Source of the DNA: Flavobacterium sp. 9
GTDB taxonomy: Bacteria; Bacteroidota; Bacteroidia; Flavobacteriales; Flavobacteriaceae
Assembly (NCBI RefSeq): GCF_002754195.1
Contig: NZ_PEEU01000001.1
Coordinates: forward strand, 4,588,001-4,652,000
DNA: 64,000 nucleotides
Reading direction: 5' to 3'
Part shown: positions 55,181 to 64,000 of the stretch, piece by piece
How the letters are laid out: every line of letters begins with the position of its first letter
Position numbering within the stretch: the first letter of the stretch is position 1
The notes under the pieces: model-generated
Told to the model about the DNA's origin: nothing
Seen by the model: only the letters and a program-made list of their open reading frames with translations
The model's database searches: none
Position numbers and translations under genes: made by a program

Positions 55181-55639
55181 TTATTTTGTTGTTTTAAATG
55201 CTGTTGCGTCGACTTCGATTAACATTCCGTCGATGGCTAGTTTTGAAACTGGAATTAATGTGCTTGCCGGAAATGGTTTGTTTTTCCAGACTTTGCTTAT
55301 TTCTTCTTCCCATATTTTGAGTTTTTCCGGGGAATGATCGACTATTAGAATCGTTATTTTCATAACATTCTCAGGTTTTAGATTATAGCTGTCAAGAACT
55401 GTTACGATGTTTTTTAAGGCAACTTGTGTTTGTTCTCTAAAGTTATTGCTTAAGGAATGTTCTTTGCCTAATCCGCCACTTTGACCGGAAATGTAGACGA
55501 ATTCGCCAGGAGTAGAAACTGATGAAGCGTGACTAAAACCGTAAGGAGTTGGATCGAATAAAGATGCTGGATTTTTGAAAGTTTGTGCTTTTACACCAAA
55601 TGCAGAAAATAAAAGTAAGGCAAGAAGTAAATGTTTCAT
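55181..55639 (-). CDS. Secreted RidA-family protein
   Basis: 152 residues with a signal peptide (MKHLLLALLLFSAFGVKAQ) before a RidA/YjgF/UK114 domain: GFSHASSVSTPGEFVYISGQ, then LKNIVTVLDSYNLKPENVMK and the C-terminal AIDGMLIEVDATAFK. RidA hydrolyses reactive enamine/imine intermediates; a periplasmic form may act differently. The conserved arginine of true RidA (in P-R--) is not seen here, so deaminase activity is uncertain. Confidence 0.86.
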   Translation of the reverse strand: MKHLLLALLLFSAFGVKAQTFKNPASLFDPTPYGFSHASSVSTPGEFVYISGQSGGLGKEHSLSNNFREQTQVALKNIVTVLDSYNLKPENVMKITILIVDHSPEKLKIWEEEISKVWKNKPFPASTLIPVSKLAIDGMLIEVDATAFKTTK

Positions 55640-55724
55640 GTTTTAAAATTTAGAATTAAGTATTGACAAAGGTTGTCTAATTCTAATTTTTATGCCTTTA
55701 CATATGTTGAAGCTTTTTGAATAG

Positions 55725-55761
55725 TTTTCAGTCTCAGTTTACTGAAAACTGAGACTGAAAA
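55725..55761. terminator. Intrinsic terminator at the end of the TonB-receptor operon
   Basis: A 16-bp near-perfect stem (ttttcagtctcagttt / aaactgagactgaaaa) with a 5-base loop, immediately before the stop of the DinB gene at 55766 on the minus strand. Confidence 0.82.
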
Positions 55762-55765
55762 TTTA

Positions 55766-56209
55766 CTAATCTAACAATCTTCTATGGTAATTGATTTGCC
55801 CTAAATGATAGGCTAAATGTGTAGAAAGATGTACCAGAAAAAAGCCTGTTGTCATTTCTTTTTCGAAAACTATCATGGGATAAATTTCTTCTAAATCATT
55901 AATAGATAATGTATCTAGCGCTTTATCTACAACCAGCATTGTATCGTCTATTTTGGCAATTAATTCGGCTCTTGGGACGTTTTTAAGAGAAAATTCTAAA
56001 GGACGATCGCGAACATAATCTGTTTTGCCAATTTGGTTTCCTATAAAAAGGTTGATGTTTCCGATAAGGTGTAAACAAAGATTTCCGGCTGAATTGGAAA
56101 CTTGTTTGTCAATTGCCCAAATCTGACTTTCGTTTTGATACGATTCTATTTCGAGTTTTAATTTGTTAAGATCTCTTTCAAAAAGCGATTTTAAGGTTTC
56201 GATTAGCAT
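55766..56209 (-). CDS. DinB-family (DUF1572-like) protein
   Basis: 147 residues, four-helix bundle. Metal-site histidines are in NLCLHLIGNINLFIG (helix 2) and HLSTHLAYHLGQINYH (H131, H135 at the end). It is the last gene of an operon: it begins 7 bases after the GyrI-like gene and ends in front of a strong terminator. Confidence 0.84.
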   Translation of the reverse strand: MLIETLKSLFERDLNKLKLEIESYQNESQIWAIDKQVSNSAGNLCLHLIGNINLFIGNQIGKTDYVRDRPLEFSLKNVPRAELIAKIDDTMLVVDKALDTLSINDLEEIYPMIVFEKEMTTGFFLVHLSTHLAYHLGQINYHRRLLD

Positions 56210-56216
56210 GATATTT

Positions 56217-56699
56217 TTAGTTTTTATTTTTTATCGGAATCCAAATTTCTTCTTCAGAATCTGGATCGTCTTTTTTATATCTTTCATCCATTACGGCAAA
56301 ATGTGGTCTTTCGTCGATTGTATAATCGGAATTTGGAAGCCATTCGACAAAAATAGAATGATAGGTTTTATGACCTTCACTTTGTGGACCTTTATGAATA
56401 AAAACGGCATATAATCCTGTTGGAATTATTAAGGTTTCCATTTCTTTTGGAATATGATCAAAGTCGGAAACTTCTACTGCTGCCCATTTTTGAAATATAT
56501 TACTGGGGTCAAAATTGTCAAAATGTCCAACTGGAAAAACTTCAAGTGAGTATAAATTTGAATCTACCGAATTTTTGATATCTTTTTTTCTTGGCATAAA
56601 ACTACTCCATAATTGAAAAGTTTTGTTTTCTATAAAAGACATATCGATGTGCTTACCTACAAGTTTTTTTTCGGTAAAAATTTTGATTTGGGCTTCCAT
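56217..56699 (-). CDS. GyrI-like (AraC effector-binding type) small-molecule-binding protein
   Basis: 160 residues with the SHS2-repeat pattern of GyrI/AraC effector-binding domains: KKLVGKHIDMSFIENKTFQLWSSFMPRK, W-AVEVSDFDHIPKEMETLIIPTGLYAVFIHKG, YHSIFVEWLPNSDYTIDERPHFAVMDERY. Stand-alone members bind hydrophobic cations or other ligands. It sits between the DUF4249 lipoprotein and the DinB gene (12- and 7-base gaps). Confidence 0.85.
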   Translation of the reverse strand: MEAQIKIFTEKKLVGKHIDMSFIENKTFQLWSSFMPRKKDIKNSVDSNLYSLEVFPVGHFDNFDPSNIFQKWAAVEVSDFDHIPKEMETLIIPTGLYAVFIHKGPQSEGHKTYHSIFVEWLPNSDYTIDERPHFAVMDERYKKDDPDSEEEIWIPIKNKN

Positions 56700-56710
56700 T
56701 TTTTACTTAA

Positions 56711-57532
56711 TTATTCGATTTTGTATTTTTTTGTAACGGTTTCGCAAAGTGAAAAATATCCTAATGGATAATTGGCTTTATCAGTTGTATTGATAATGTT
56801 TCCTTTTACGGTTGCAGGTGGCGACTGAAATGGTCCGCCAACATTACTTCCTGCAATACTGACCAAAATAGTCATGTAATTATAGTATTGTTTTGAAATT
56901 CCGAAATGGGTAATTTCAATTGTGTTTCCAACTTCTAAATCATCGTCATTTGATTTGCTGAAAAATTCATTCCCCTGAAAGAATTTATCTTCATCAGCAT
57001 AATAAGTAGACGTTACTTTGTTGGAATATAAATATTTGTAAAGATAGTAATTGTCTGCGTCACCTGGATCATTATAATAGGCTCTAATTTCAATATCTGT
57101 TCCTGAAAATCCGCCTTCATTATTTTGTTCTATTCTTGTCATGGGAGCGACAGATTTTAAGGTTTCGCTGGCGGTATAAGTATTTCCTTTGCTAATTATG
57201 GTCAGTGTATATTGTTCTTCTAATTTAGGTTTGAAGTTTGTACATACGTATCGACCGGTTTTAGGAACTTCGTTAAAAGTAAACAGTTGGTTTGTGCTGT
57301 TTCGGATATAAACTGTTGCTCCTGTAACGATTGGAATTTTGCTTTCAAAATAACCTGTTGTCGTTGTTAGTTTTATAACTTGTTGAGCTCCGGTTGTTCC
57401 TTTTTCCCAATTTATAGCGGCTTCAATTACTAATTTTGGTGGCGCTGTATCTAAATTTACATCAACAACTTCTTCACAACTTGCGAAGAAAAGTGACATA
57501 AAAAACACGATTATTAAGGTTGCTTTTTTCAT
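56711..57532 (-). CDS. DUF4249 lipoprotein
   Basis: Starting at MKKATLIIVFFMSLFFASC (57532) gives 273 residues with lipobox Cys19 followed by EEVVDVNLDTAPPKLVIEA, the diagnostic N-terminus of DUF4249. Further pattern: TTGYFESKIPIVTGATVYI, and a C-terminus LGYFSLCETVTKKYKIE. DUF4249 proteins are outer-membrane lipoproteins encoded next to a TonB-dependent receptor, as here (37 bases downstream of it), and presumably help capture its ligand. Confidence 0.9.
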   Translation of the reverse strand: MKKATLIIVFFMSLFFASCEEVVDVNLDTAPPKLVIEAAINWEKGTTGAQQVIKLTTTTGYFESKIPIVTGATVYIRNSTNQLFTFNEVPKTGRYVCTNFKPKLEEQYTLTIISKGNTYTASETLKSVAPMTRIEQNNEGGFSGTDIEIRAYYNDPGDADNYYLYKYLYSNKVTSTYYADEDKFFQGNEFFSKSNDDDLEVGNTIEITHFGISKQYYNYMTILVSIAGSNVGGPFQSPPATVKGNIINTTDKANYPLGYFSLCETVTKKYKIE

Positions 57533-57569
57533 AGTATATCTTTTATTTCTTTTGAAAGAAAATGGTTTT

Positions 57570-59951
57570 TTAGAATTTAAAATTATAACTAACAGCCGGC
57601 ACAATTCCGAAAATTGATGTTTGTACGGCTTCATTAGCGCCTGTATCTACATTCTGACGGAAGTTTATAGAGGCAGCATTCTGGCGATTGTACAAGTTAT
57701 AAATGCTAAAAACCCATTCGCCTTTCCAGTTTCTGTCTTTGTTTGTTCGAGGCGTCAAAGTTGCCGAAACGTCTAAGTGATGATATGCGGGCAAACGATT
57801 TTCATTTCGTAAACCATAACTTGGAACCGTGATTCCTAAATATTCATATTGTGCGTTTGGATACGTAACTGGCTGACCGGATTGCAAAGCAAAGTTAGCA
57901 CCAAAAGACCATTTTTCATTTAGATTATAAGCAGATGTTACTGCCAGATTATGTGTTTTATCATAAGGCGAACTGTACCATTGACCGTTGTTAATCCCAG
58001 TTTCTTCGGGAGTTCTTCCCGGAGTTTGTTGTTGTGATTTTGATAATGTGTAGGAGATCCATCCGTTGAATTTGCCTTCGTTTTTCTTTAGCATAATTTC
58101 CAGACCATAAGCGCGCATTCGTCCGTTTAGAATTACTTGTTCGATAGCGTCGTTTGCAATTAAATCTGCACCATCTATATAGTCAAGTCTGTTTTGAATC
58201 TTTTTATAATAAGTTTCTACTTCAAGTGAATAAGCGCCGTTTTGAATATTTCTAAAATAACCTAAAGCAACCTGATCTGCAATTTGTGGTTTGATATAAT
58301 TATCACTTGGCATCCAGACATCGAGCGGAGTAGGAGATGAGGTATTCGATATTAACTGAAGATATTGTGCCATGCGATTATAGCTTGCTTTGATAGATTG
58401 ATCATCATTGAGCTGATAGGAAACTGCGAATCGTGGTTCTAAATTATTATAGTTTTGAATGACTTTATTTTTTCCAAAATATTTAGTCGAAGTTGGAATT
58501 CCTTTTTCATAAATCTGCATATCTGTATCGAAAACTACAGGTTCATTATTATCGTAATAATTAATGGTTGATTCTCCTAAACGATAAAACAAACTATAAC
58601 GTAATCCGTAAGAAACCGTGATTTTTTTCGAAAGCTGATTTTCGGCTTCAATATAAACAGAAGGTTCAAAAGCGTATTTTTTATCTAGTTGATCGGGATT
58701 AATTCCGGATTTAATATTAGTTGGTTTAATTGTTCCAGGATTGAATTCGTAATAAATTCCGCTTAAGCCATAATTCAATTTGAACTTATCTGAAATGTAG
58801 TTTTTGAAATCGTACTTGATGTTGTAATTTTTAATTCCTGAATCCCAATTAAAACCTACAAAGTTCAGATCAAGTCCATAATAGTAATCACTGTAAATTA
58901 ATGATAAGTTGGCAAATAATTTATCGTTATATAAATGATTCCAGCGCAGATTTAAGGTTGAATTTCCGTAAGTATTGGTGAAACTTTTATTCAGACTAAA
59001 AACATCGCGACCAAAATACCCTGATAAATACAAACTGTTATTGTCGTTTAGTTTATAGCTTAGTTTGGTATTTAAATCGTAAAAATAAGCGGCATTATCT
59101 TTATTCTTTTCGGAAAGTTTCAAGAACAAATGTGCATAAGAAGCTCTTCCGCCAATTAAAAAGGAACCTTTATCTTTTACCAAAGGTCCTTCGGCAAGAA
59201 GACGGCTGGAAACCAAACCAATTCCTCCGTTTAGATGAAATTCTTTACTGTTTCCGTCTTTCTGATAAATATCTAAAACCGAAGAAGCTCTTCCGCCATA
59301 GCGAGCAGGAATTCCGCCTTTGTATAATTTTAAATCCTTAATAGCATCGGGATTAAAGACGGAGAAAAAACCAAAAACGTGTGAAGAATTAAAAATAGTT
59401 GCTTCGTCTAATAAAATCAAATTCTGATCTGCGCCGCCGCCACGAACATTAAACCCCGAAGCGCCTTCGCCAGCATTTGTAACTCCTGGAAGCAGTAGAA
59501 TCGATTTCAAAACATCGACTTCACCCATAACAACCGGCATTCTTTTTATTGTAGCAATAGAAAGCTTATTGGTGCTCATTTCCGGCGATTTGATGTTGAT
59601 CTTTCTTTTGTTGTCTGTAATTACAACTTCTTGGAGTTCTTCGCCACTTTCGTTAATTGCAAAATTGTTTTTAGTATTTTGATTTAGAGTAATGGTTTTT
59701 TGAATGGTTTGATAACCTACATAACTTATCTCGATTTCATGTTCTCCTTTGGGAATAGTAAGCGAATAAAAACCGTATTCATTGGTTGTAGTTCCAATTT
59801 TTAGTGCGGGAATATAAATATTTACTCCAATTAAGGTTTCGTTATTTTTATAATCTGTAATGGTACCGCTTAAGGTAAATTTTTCCTGAGAGAATGATAT
59901 AAAAGTCGTTAAGAGCAGTATAAAAAGAAACCCAATTTTTTTACTAATCAT
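57570..59951 (-). CDS. TonB-dependent receptor with carboxypeptidase-regulatory-like domain
   Basis: Starting at MISKKIGFLFILLLTTFIS (59951) gives 793 residues with signal peptide ending SFSQ. Residues 20-110 are a CarboxypepD_reg-like beta-sandwich (KFTLSGTITDYKNNETLIGVNIYI). The plug follows (about 115-225: PVVMGEVDVLKSILLLPGVTNAGEGA, then GFNVRGGGADQNLILLDEATIFN), then a 22-strand-type barrel ending PAVSYNFKF. It imports an unknown ligand across the outer membrane. No SusD-like gene follows; the partner is the DUF4249 lipoprotein. Confidence 0.95.
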   Translation of the reverse strand: MISKKIGFLFILLLTTFISFSQEKFTLSGTITDYKNNETLIGVNIYIPALKIGTTTNEYGFYSLTIPKGEHEIEISYVGYQTIQKTITLNQNTKNNFAINESGEELQEVVITDNKRKINIKSPEMSTNKLSIATIKRMPVVMGEVDVLKSILLLPGVTNAGEGASGFNVRGGGADQNLILLDEATIFNSSHVFGFFSVFNPDAIKDLKLYKGGIPARYGGRASSVLDIYQKDGNSKEFHLNGGIGLVSSRLLAEGPLVKDKGSFLIGGRASYAHLFLKLSEKNKDNAAYFYDLNTKLSYKLNDNNSLYLSGYFGRDVFSLNKSFTNTYGNSTLNLRWNHLYNDKLFANLSLIYSDYYYGLDLNFVGFNWDSGIKNYNIKYDFKNYISDKFKLNYGLSGIYYEFNPGTIKPTNIKSGINPDQLDKKYAFEPSVYIEAENQLSKKITVSYGLRYSLFYRLGESTINYYDNNEPVVFDTDMQIYEKGIPTSTKYFGKNKVIQNYNNLEPRFAVSYQLNDDQSIKASYNRMAQYLQLISNTSSPTPLDVWMPSDNYIKPQIADQVALGYFRNIQNGAYSLEVETYYKKIQNRLDYIDGADLIANDAIEQVILNGRMRAYGLEIMLKKNEGKFNGWISYTLSKSQQQTPGRTPEETGINNGQWYSSPYDKTHNLAVTSAYNLNEKWSFGANFALQSGQPVTYPNAQYEYLGITVPSYGLRNENRLPAYHHLDVSATLTPRTNKDRNWKGEWVFSIYNLYNRQNAASINFRQNVDTGANEAVQTSIFGIVPAVSYNFKF

Positions 59952-60127
59952 TGTCTTGGTTTTGAAACACATAGTTAATAATTCTTACTAAATATAACTA
60001 CGGAACGTTTGTTAAAGATAAGTTAAGAATATTTTTTTTTTGTTACAGATTATCAGTGTTTTATTTGCTGTTTTAATGCATAATTTCCTTATTTGCGTTT
60101 TATGTCTTACAAAAGTATTAGACAAAA

Positions 60128-60157
60128 AAAAAGACAACCTTTTAGAGTTGTCTTTTT
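60128..60157 (-). terminator. Intrinsic terminator of icd
   Basis: An 11-bp perfect stem aaaaagacaac / gttgtcttttt with an 8-base loop, 51 bases after the icd stop on the minus strand. Between it and the stop lies one cgcacagcagtgcg palindrome (60178-60197). Confidence 0.8.
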
Positions 60158-60177
60158 AAATTTATAACATATCGTAG

Positions 60178-60197
60178 AGGCGCACAGCAGTGCGTCT
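60178..60197. repeat. Palindrome, cgcacagcagtgcg family
   Basis: aggcgcacagcagtgcgtct, a 20-base near-palindrome (one G-T mismatch), directly after the icd stop codon. Confidence 0.75.
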
Positions 60198-60208
60198 TTT
60201 CGGATTGA

Positions 60209-62443
<2,235 letters not shown>

Positions 62444-62504
62444 TTATAATCGTATCGCCGAGATTAAGCGATGTAAAGGTATAGTCGGCTCAAAATGAGC
62501 GGAG

Positions 62505-62512
62505 CAAATATA
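62505..62512 (-). promoter_or_regulatory. -7 box of icd
   Basis: TATATTTG on the minus strand, giving a leader of roughly 65 bases before the icd ATG. The rest of the 400-base divergent spacer 62432-62831 holds the XRE promoter and a second box TATTTTTG at 62727-62734, and nothing coding. Confidence 0.5.
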
Positions 62513-62795
62513 ATAAAAACAGTCCGAAAACGGTGTAGTTTTGATGAGAAATGCTGAAATTATCAGATTGTTATTTCGGACTCATTTAATTGCTAAATTG
62601 GTGATTTTGGTATTAAAAAATTACAGTTTTGATGAATCTTAAGTAAAAGCAGAACATTTCGGAAAACGGAAATACTACAGTTGCTTAAAATCATTTTGGT
62701 TTTGCTTGTTTTTGTATGAAAAATTGTATTTTTGACTAAAATGCAAAAGACATATAACAAATGTGAGATACATTGTTTAATATGTTTTTTACTTG

Positions 62796-62827
62796 TTGTT
62801 TATTATTACGCTTAATCATTATCTTTG
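62796..62827 (+). promoter_or_regulatory. Promoter of the intact XRE gene, directly before the ATG
   Basis: TTG (62796-62798), 21 bases, then TATCTTTG (62820-62827), then AATT and the ATG at 62832. Transcription would start at or very near the ATG, suggesting a leaderless message. Confidence 0.5.
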
Positions 62828-62831
62828 AATT

Positions 62832-63245
62832 ATGAGCACACTTACAAAACCAAATCATATAGGGCGAAAAATTAGCCGTATTCGTGAACTTCGTGATATG
62901 AAGCAAGAAGCTTTGGCGCAGGCTTTAGGAACAAACCAACAAGCTATATCGGCTATTGAAAACAGTGAAACGATAGAGGAAGAAAAATTGGTAGAAATTG
63001 CAAAAGCTTTGGGAGTAAGTGTAGAAGCAATTAAAAATTTTTCAGAAGAAAATATGATTAGCTATTTTAATACTTTCCACGATAATAGTATCAATAACGG
63101 TCATTTGGGACATAATAATAATTGTACTTTCAATCCATTAGATAAATTAATTGAAACTTATCAGGAAAAAGAAAAGCTTTACGAACGTTTACTACAAGCT
63201 GAAAAAGACAAAATCGAATATTTGGAAAAACTATTAAAAAAATAG
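62832..63245 (+). CDS. XRE-family transcriptional regulator
   Basis: 137 residues. An N-terminal HTH (IGRKISRIRELRDMKQEALA, then QALGTNQQAISAIENSETIEEEKL; helix-turn-helix at about 28-47) is followed by a short helix (ALGVSVEAIKNFSEEN), a linker with the conserved NNNCTFNPLDKLIE and a C-terminal coiled-coil (YQEKEKLYERLLQAEKDKIEYLEKLLKK) that probably dimerises. A frameshifted paralogue lies at 24526-24928. The target is unknown; autoregulation is plausible. Confidence 0.86.
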   Translation: MSTLTKPNHIGRKISRIRELRDMKQEALAQALGTNQQAISAIENSETIEEEKLVEIAKALGVSVEAIKNFSEENMISYFNTFHDNSINNGHLGHNNNCTFNPLDKLIETYQEKEKLYERLLQAEKDKIEYLEKLLKK

Positions 63246-63270
63246 AAAACCAATCTTTCATTAAAATACA

Positions 63271-63295
63271 AACCGATGCTTTAAGAGTGTCGGTT
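63271..63295 (+). terminator. Intrinsic terminator of the XRE gene
   Basis: A 10-bp stem (aaccgatgct / agtgtcggtt, two G-U pairs) with a 5-base loop followed by a T-run. Confidence 0.72.
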
Positions 63296-63305
63296 TTTTT
63301 ATTTT

Positions 63306-63403
63306 GGGCGTGCCCCGCCGAAAAAGGCGGGTCGGGCTATCCGCTGCAAGTCCTCGCACTTCCTTCGTCAGGCTGTGGGCTTTCCACTTCTATCCCTCAC
63401 GCA
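63306..63403 (-). repeat. Structured-RNA-like intergenic repeat, copy F
   Basis: Read on the minus strand the closing stem is GCGTG / CACGC, a third pairing version compared with GCATC/GATGC and GCGTC/GACGC in the other copies. The 3' hairpin CCCGCC-TTTTT-CGGCGGG is kept, while the middle hairpin differs completely in sequence. Confidence 0.68.
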
Positions 63404-63453
63404 AACCGTAAAATGAGAAATTTTTGTTTATTAAGCGCGATTATCTCCACAAT

Positions 63454-63545
63454 CTTGTCATTTCGACGGAGGAGAAATCACACGCGGGATTCGGCAAAGA
63501 TTGGCGATTTTGATTGCGTCCCGCGTGTGATTTACTTCGTCTGTT
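63454..63545. repeat. Repeat of the cttgtcatttcgacgg family with inner palindrome
   Basis: It starts cttgtcatttcgacggagga and contains inverted arms atcacacgcggga / tcccgcgtgtgat (63478-63490 and 63521-63533). Confidence 0.68.
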
Positions 63546-63556
63546 CGCTATCTTTT

Positions 63557-63750
63557 TTGTTCCATCGGAACATCTCATCGGTAATCAAATAAACACGGCA
63601 TTTTTGACGTTCCGTAGGAACGTTTGATTTTATAAATAATGACATCAAAAACACATACATATTAGACGCACAATTTGTCAAACGTCCTTACAGGACGATA
63701 TTTTTCACAATCTATTTTTTTTCTACCGATGAGATGTTCCGATGGAACAA
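63557..63750. mobile_element. MITE-like element with perfect 27-bp inverted ends
   Basis: Ends 63557-63583 and 63724-63750 are exact inverted complements over 27 bases. Each end contains the small palindrome tgttccatcggaaca. The 140-base interior has two further hairpins (acgttccgtaggaacgt; cgtccttacaggacg) and no ORF. Flanking target duplication is not obvious, so movement by transposition is unproven. Confidence 0.6.
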
Positions 63751-63771
63751 ATTGTTGCTGATTACTCAATC

Positions 63772-64000
63772 TTGTCATTTCGACCGAAGGGAGAAATCAC
63801 ACTCGGGATTCGGTAAAGATTGGCGATTTTGATTGCGTCCCGAAGCTCGACAGTAATCCGTAGAGTTTGTCATTTCGAGGAACGAGAAATCTTCGTAAGA
63901 AACTCGGCAAAGATTGACGACTTTAGGAACGGAGTTACTCACGAAGATTTCTCCTCCGTCGAAATGACAAGATTAAGCTGATAAAATCCGTTTTAATCCG
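63772..64000. repeat. Terminal repeat block
   Basis: Two more units of the cttgtcatttcga family (63772-63860 partial; 63866-63972 as an inverted repeat), followed by aatccgttttaatccg text that runs off the window edge. With 63246-63771 this makes 755 bases without a gene. Confidence 0.7.

Noticed and set aside
63287..63592. 101-residue open frame in the terminal repeat block
   Set aside because: It spans repeat copy F and part of the cttgtcatttcga repeat and has no homologous-looking motif; it is a by-product of palindromic sequence.

Overview
The window looks like a chromosomal segment of a Bacteroidota bacterium close to Flavobacterium. The DNA is AT-rich. Genes start without Shine-Dalgarno sequences, and several are preceded by the Bacteroidota promoter box TAnnTTTG (a full TTTG-N19-TAAATTTG pair before lysA). 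The proteins fit the same group: a type IX secretion (T9SS) C-terminal domain with a YPNP motif, a TonB receptor with a carboxypeptidase-regulatory-like domain beside a DUF4249 lipoprotein, monomeric isocitrate dehydrogenase, and many small lipoproteins and secreted proteins ending their signal in SQ or SAQ. About nine tenths of the genes lie on the minus strand.

Layout. 1-8.7 kb: two tandem secreted amidohydrolases (the first cut by the window edge), a Gfo/Idh/MocA oxidoreductase, a small unknown, an ankyrin protein and the YifB/ComM AAA ATPase. 9-16 kb: small stress or housekeeping genes (SnoaL-like, lipocalin-like, GNAT, esterase, ArsR regulator with a frameshifted AHSA1 partner, DinB, lipoprotein, VOC, PhzF). 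16-34 kb: a low-complexity neighbourhood of small membrane, secreted and lipoprotein genes, with duplicated genes, gene remnants and repeat elements; it includes a frameshifted XRE regulator, an HTH-pentapeptide fusion, an AlkB-like dioxygenase and an ATGA-coupled pair of a DUF6934-like gene and a 51-residue gene. 34.5-44 kb: core metabolism (lysA, gltD-gltB, sucC). 44.5-51 kb: DUF1456, a PLP enzyme plus dipeptide epimerase plus esterase operon, a TerB-like gene and uvrB. 51-57.6 kb: hydrolase, DUF3800 protein behind a candidate small RNA, rlmF, thiamine diphosphokinase, RidA, and an operon TonB receptor - DUF4249 - GyrI-like - DinB. 60-63 kb: icd and an intact XRE regulator. The last 750 bases are repeats only.

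The most unusual content is between the genes. At least eight families of inverted or palindromic repeats occupy the intergenic spaces, some nested inside each other. One family (24337, 28898, 31745, 33372, 63306 and a distant relative at 54251) has a closing stem whose sequence changes on both sides from copy to copy while pairing is kept, which points to a structured RNA. A separate candidate small RNA (about 52721-52844) has its own promoter box and terminator in front of the DUF3800 gene. No tRNA, rRNA, CRISPR array, transposase or phage gene was seen.
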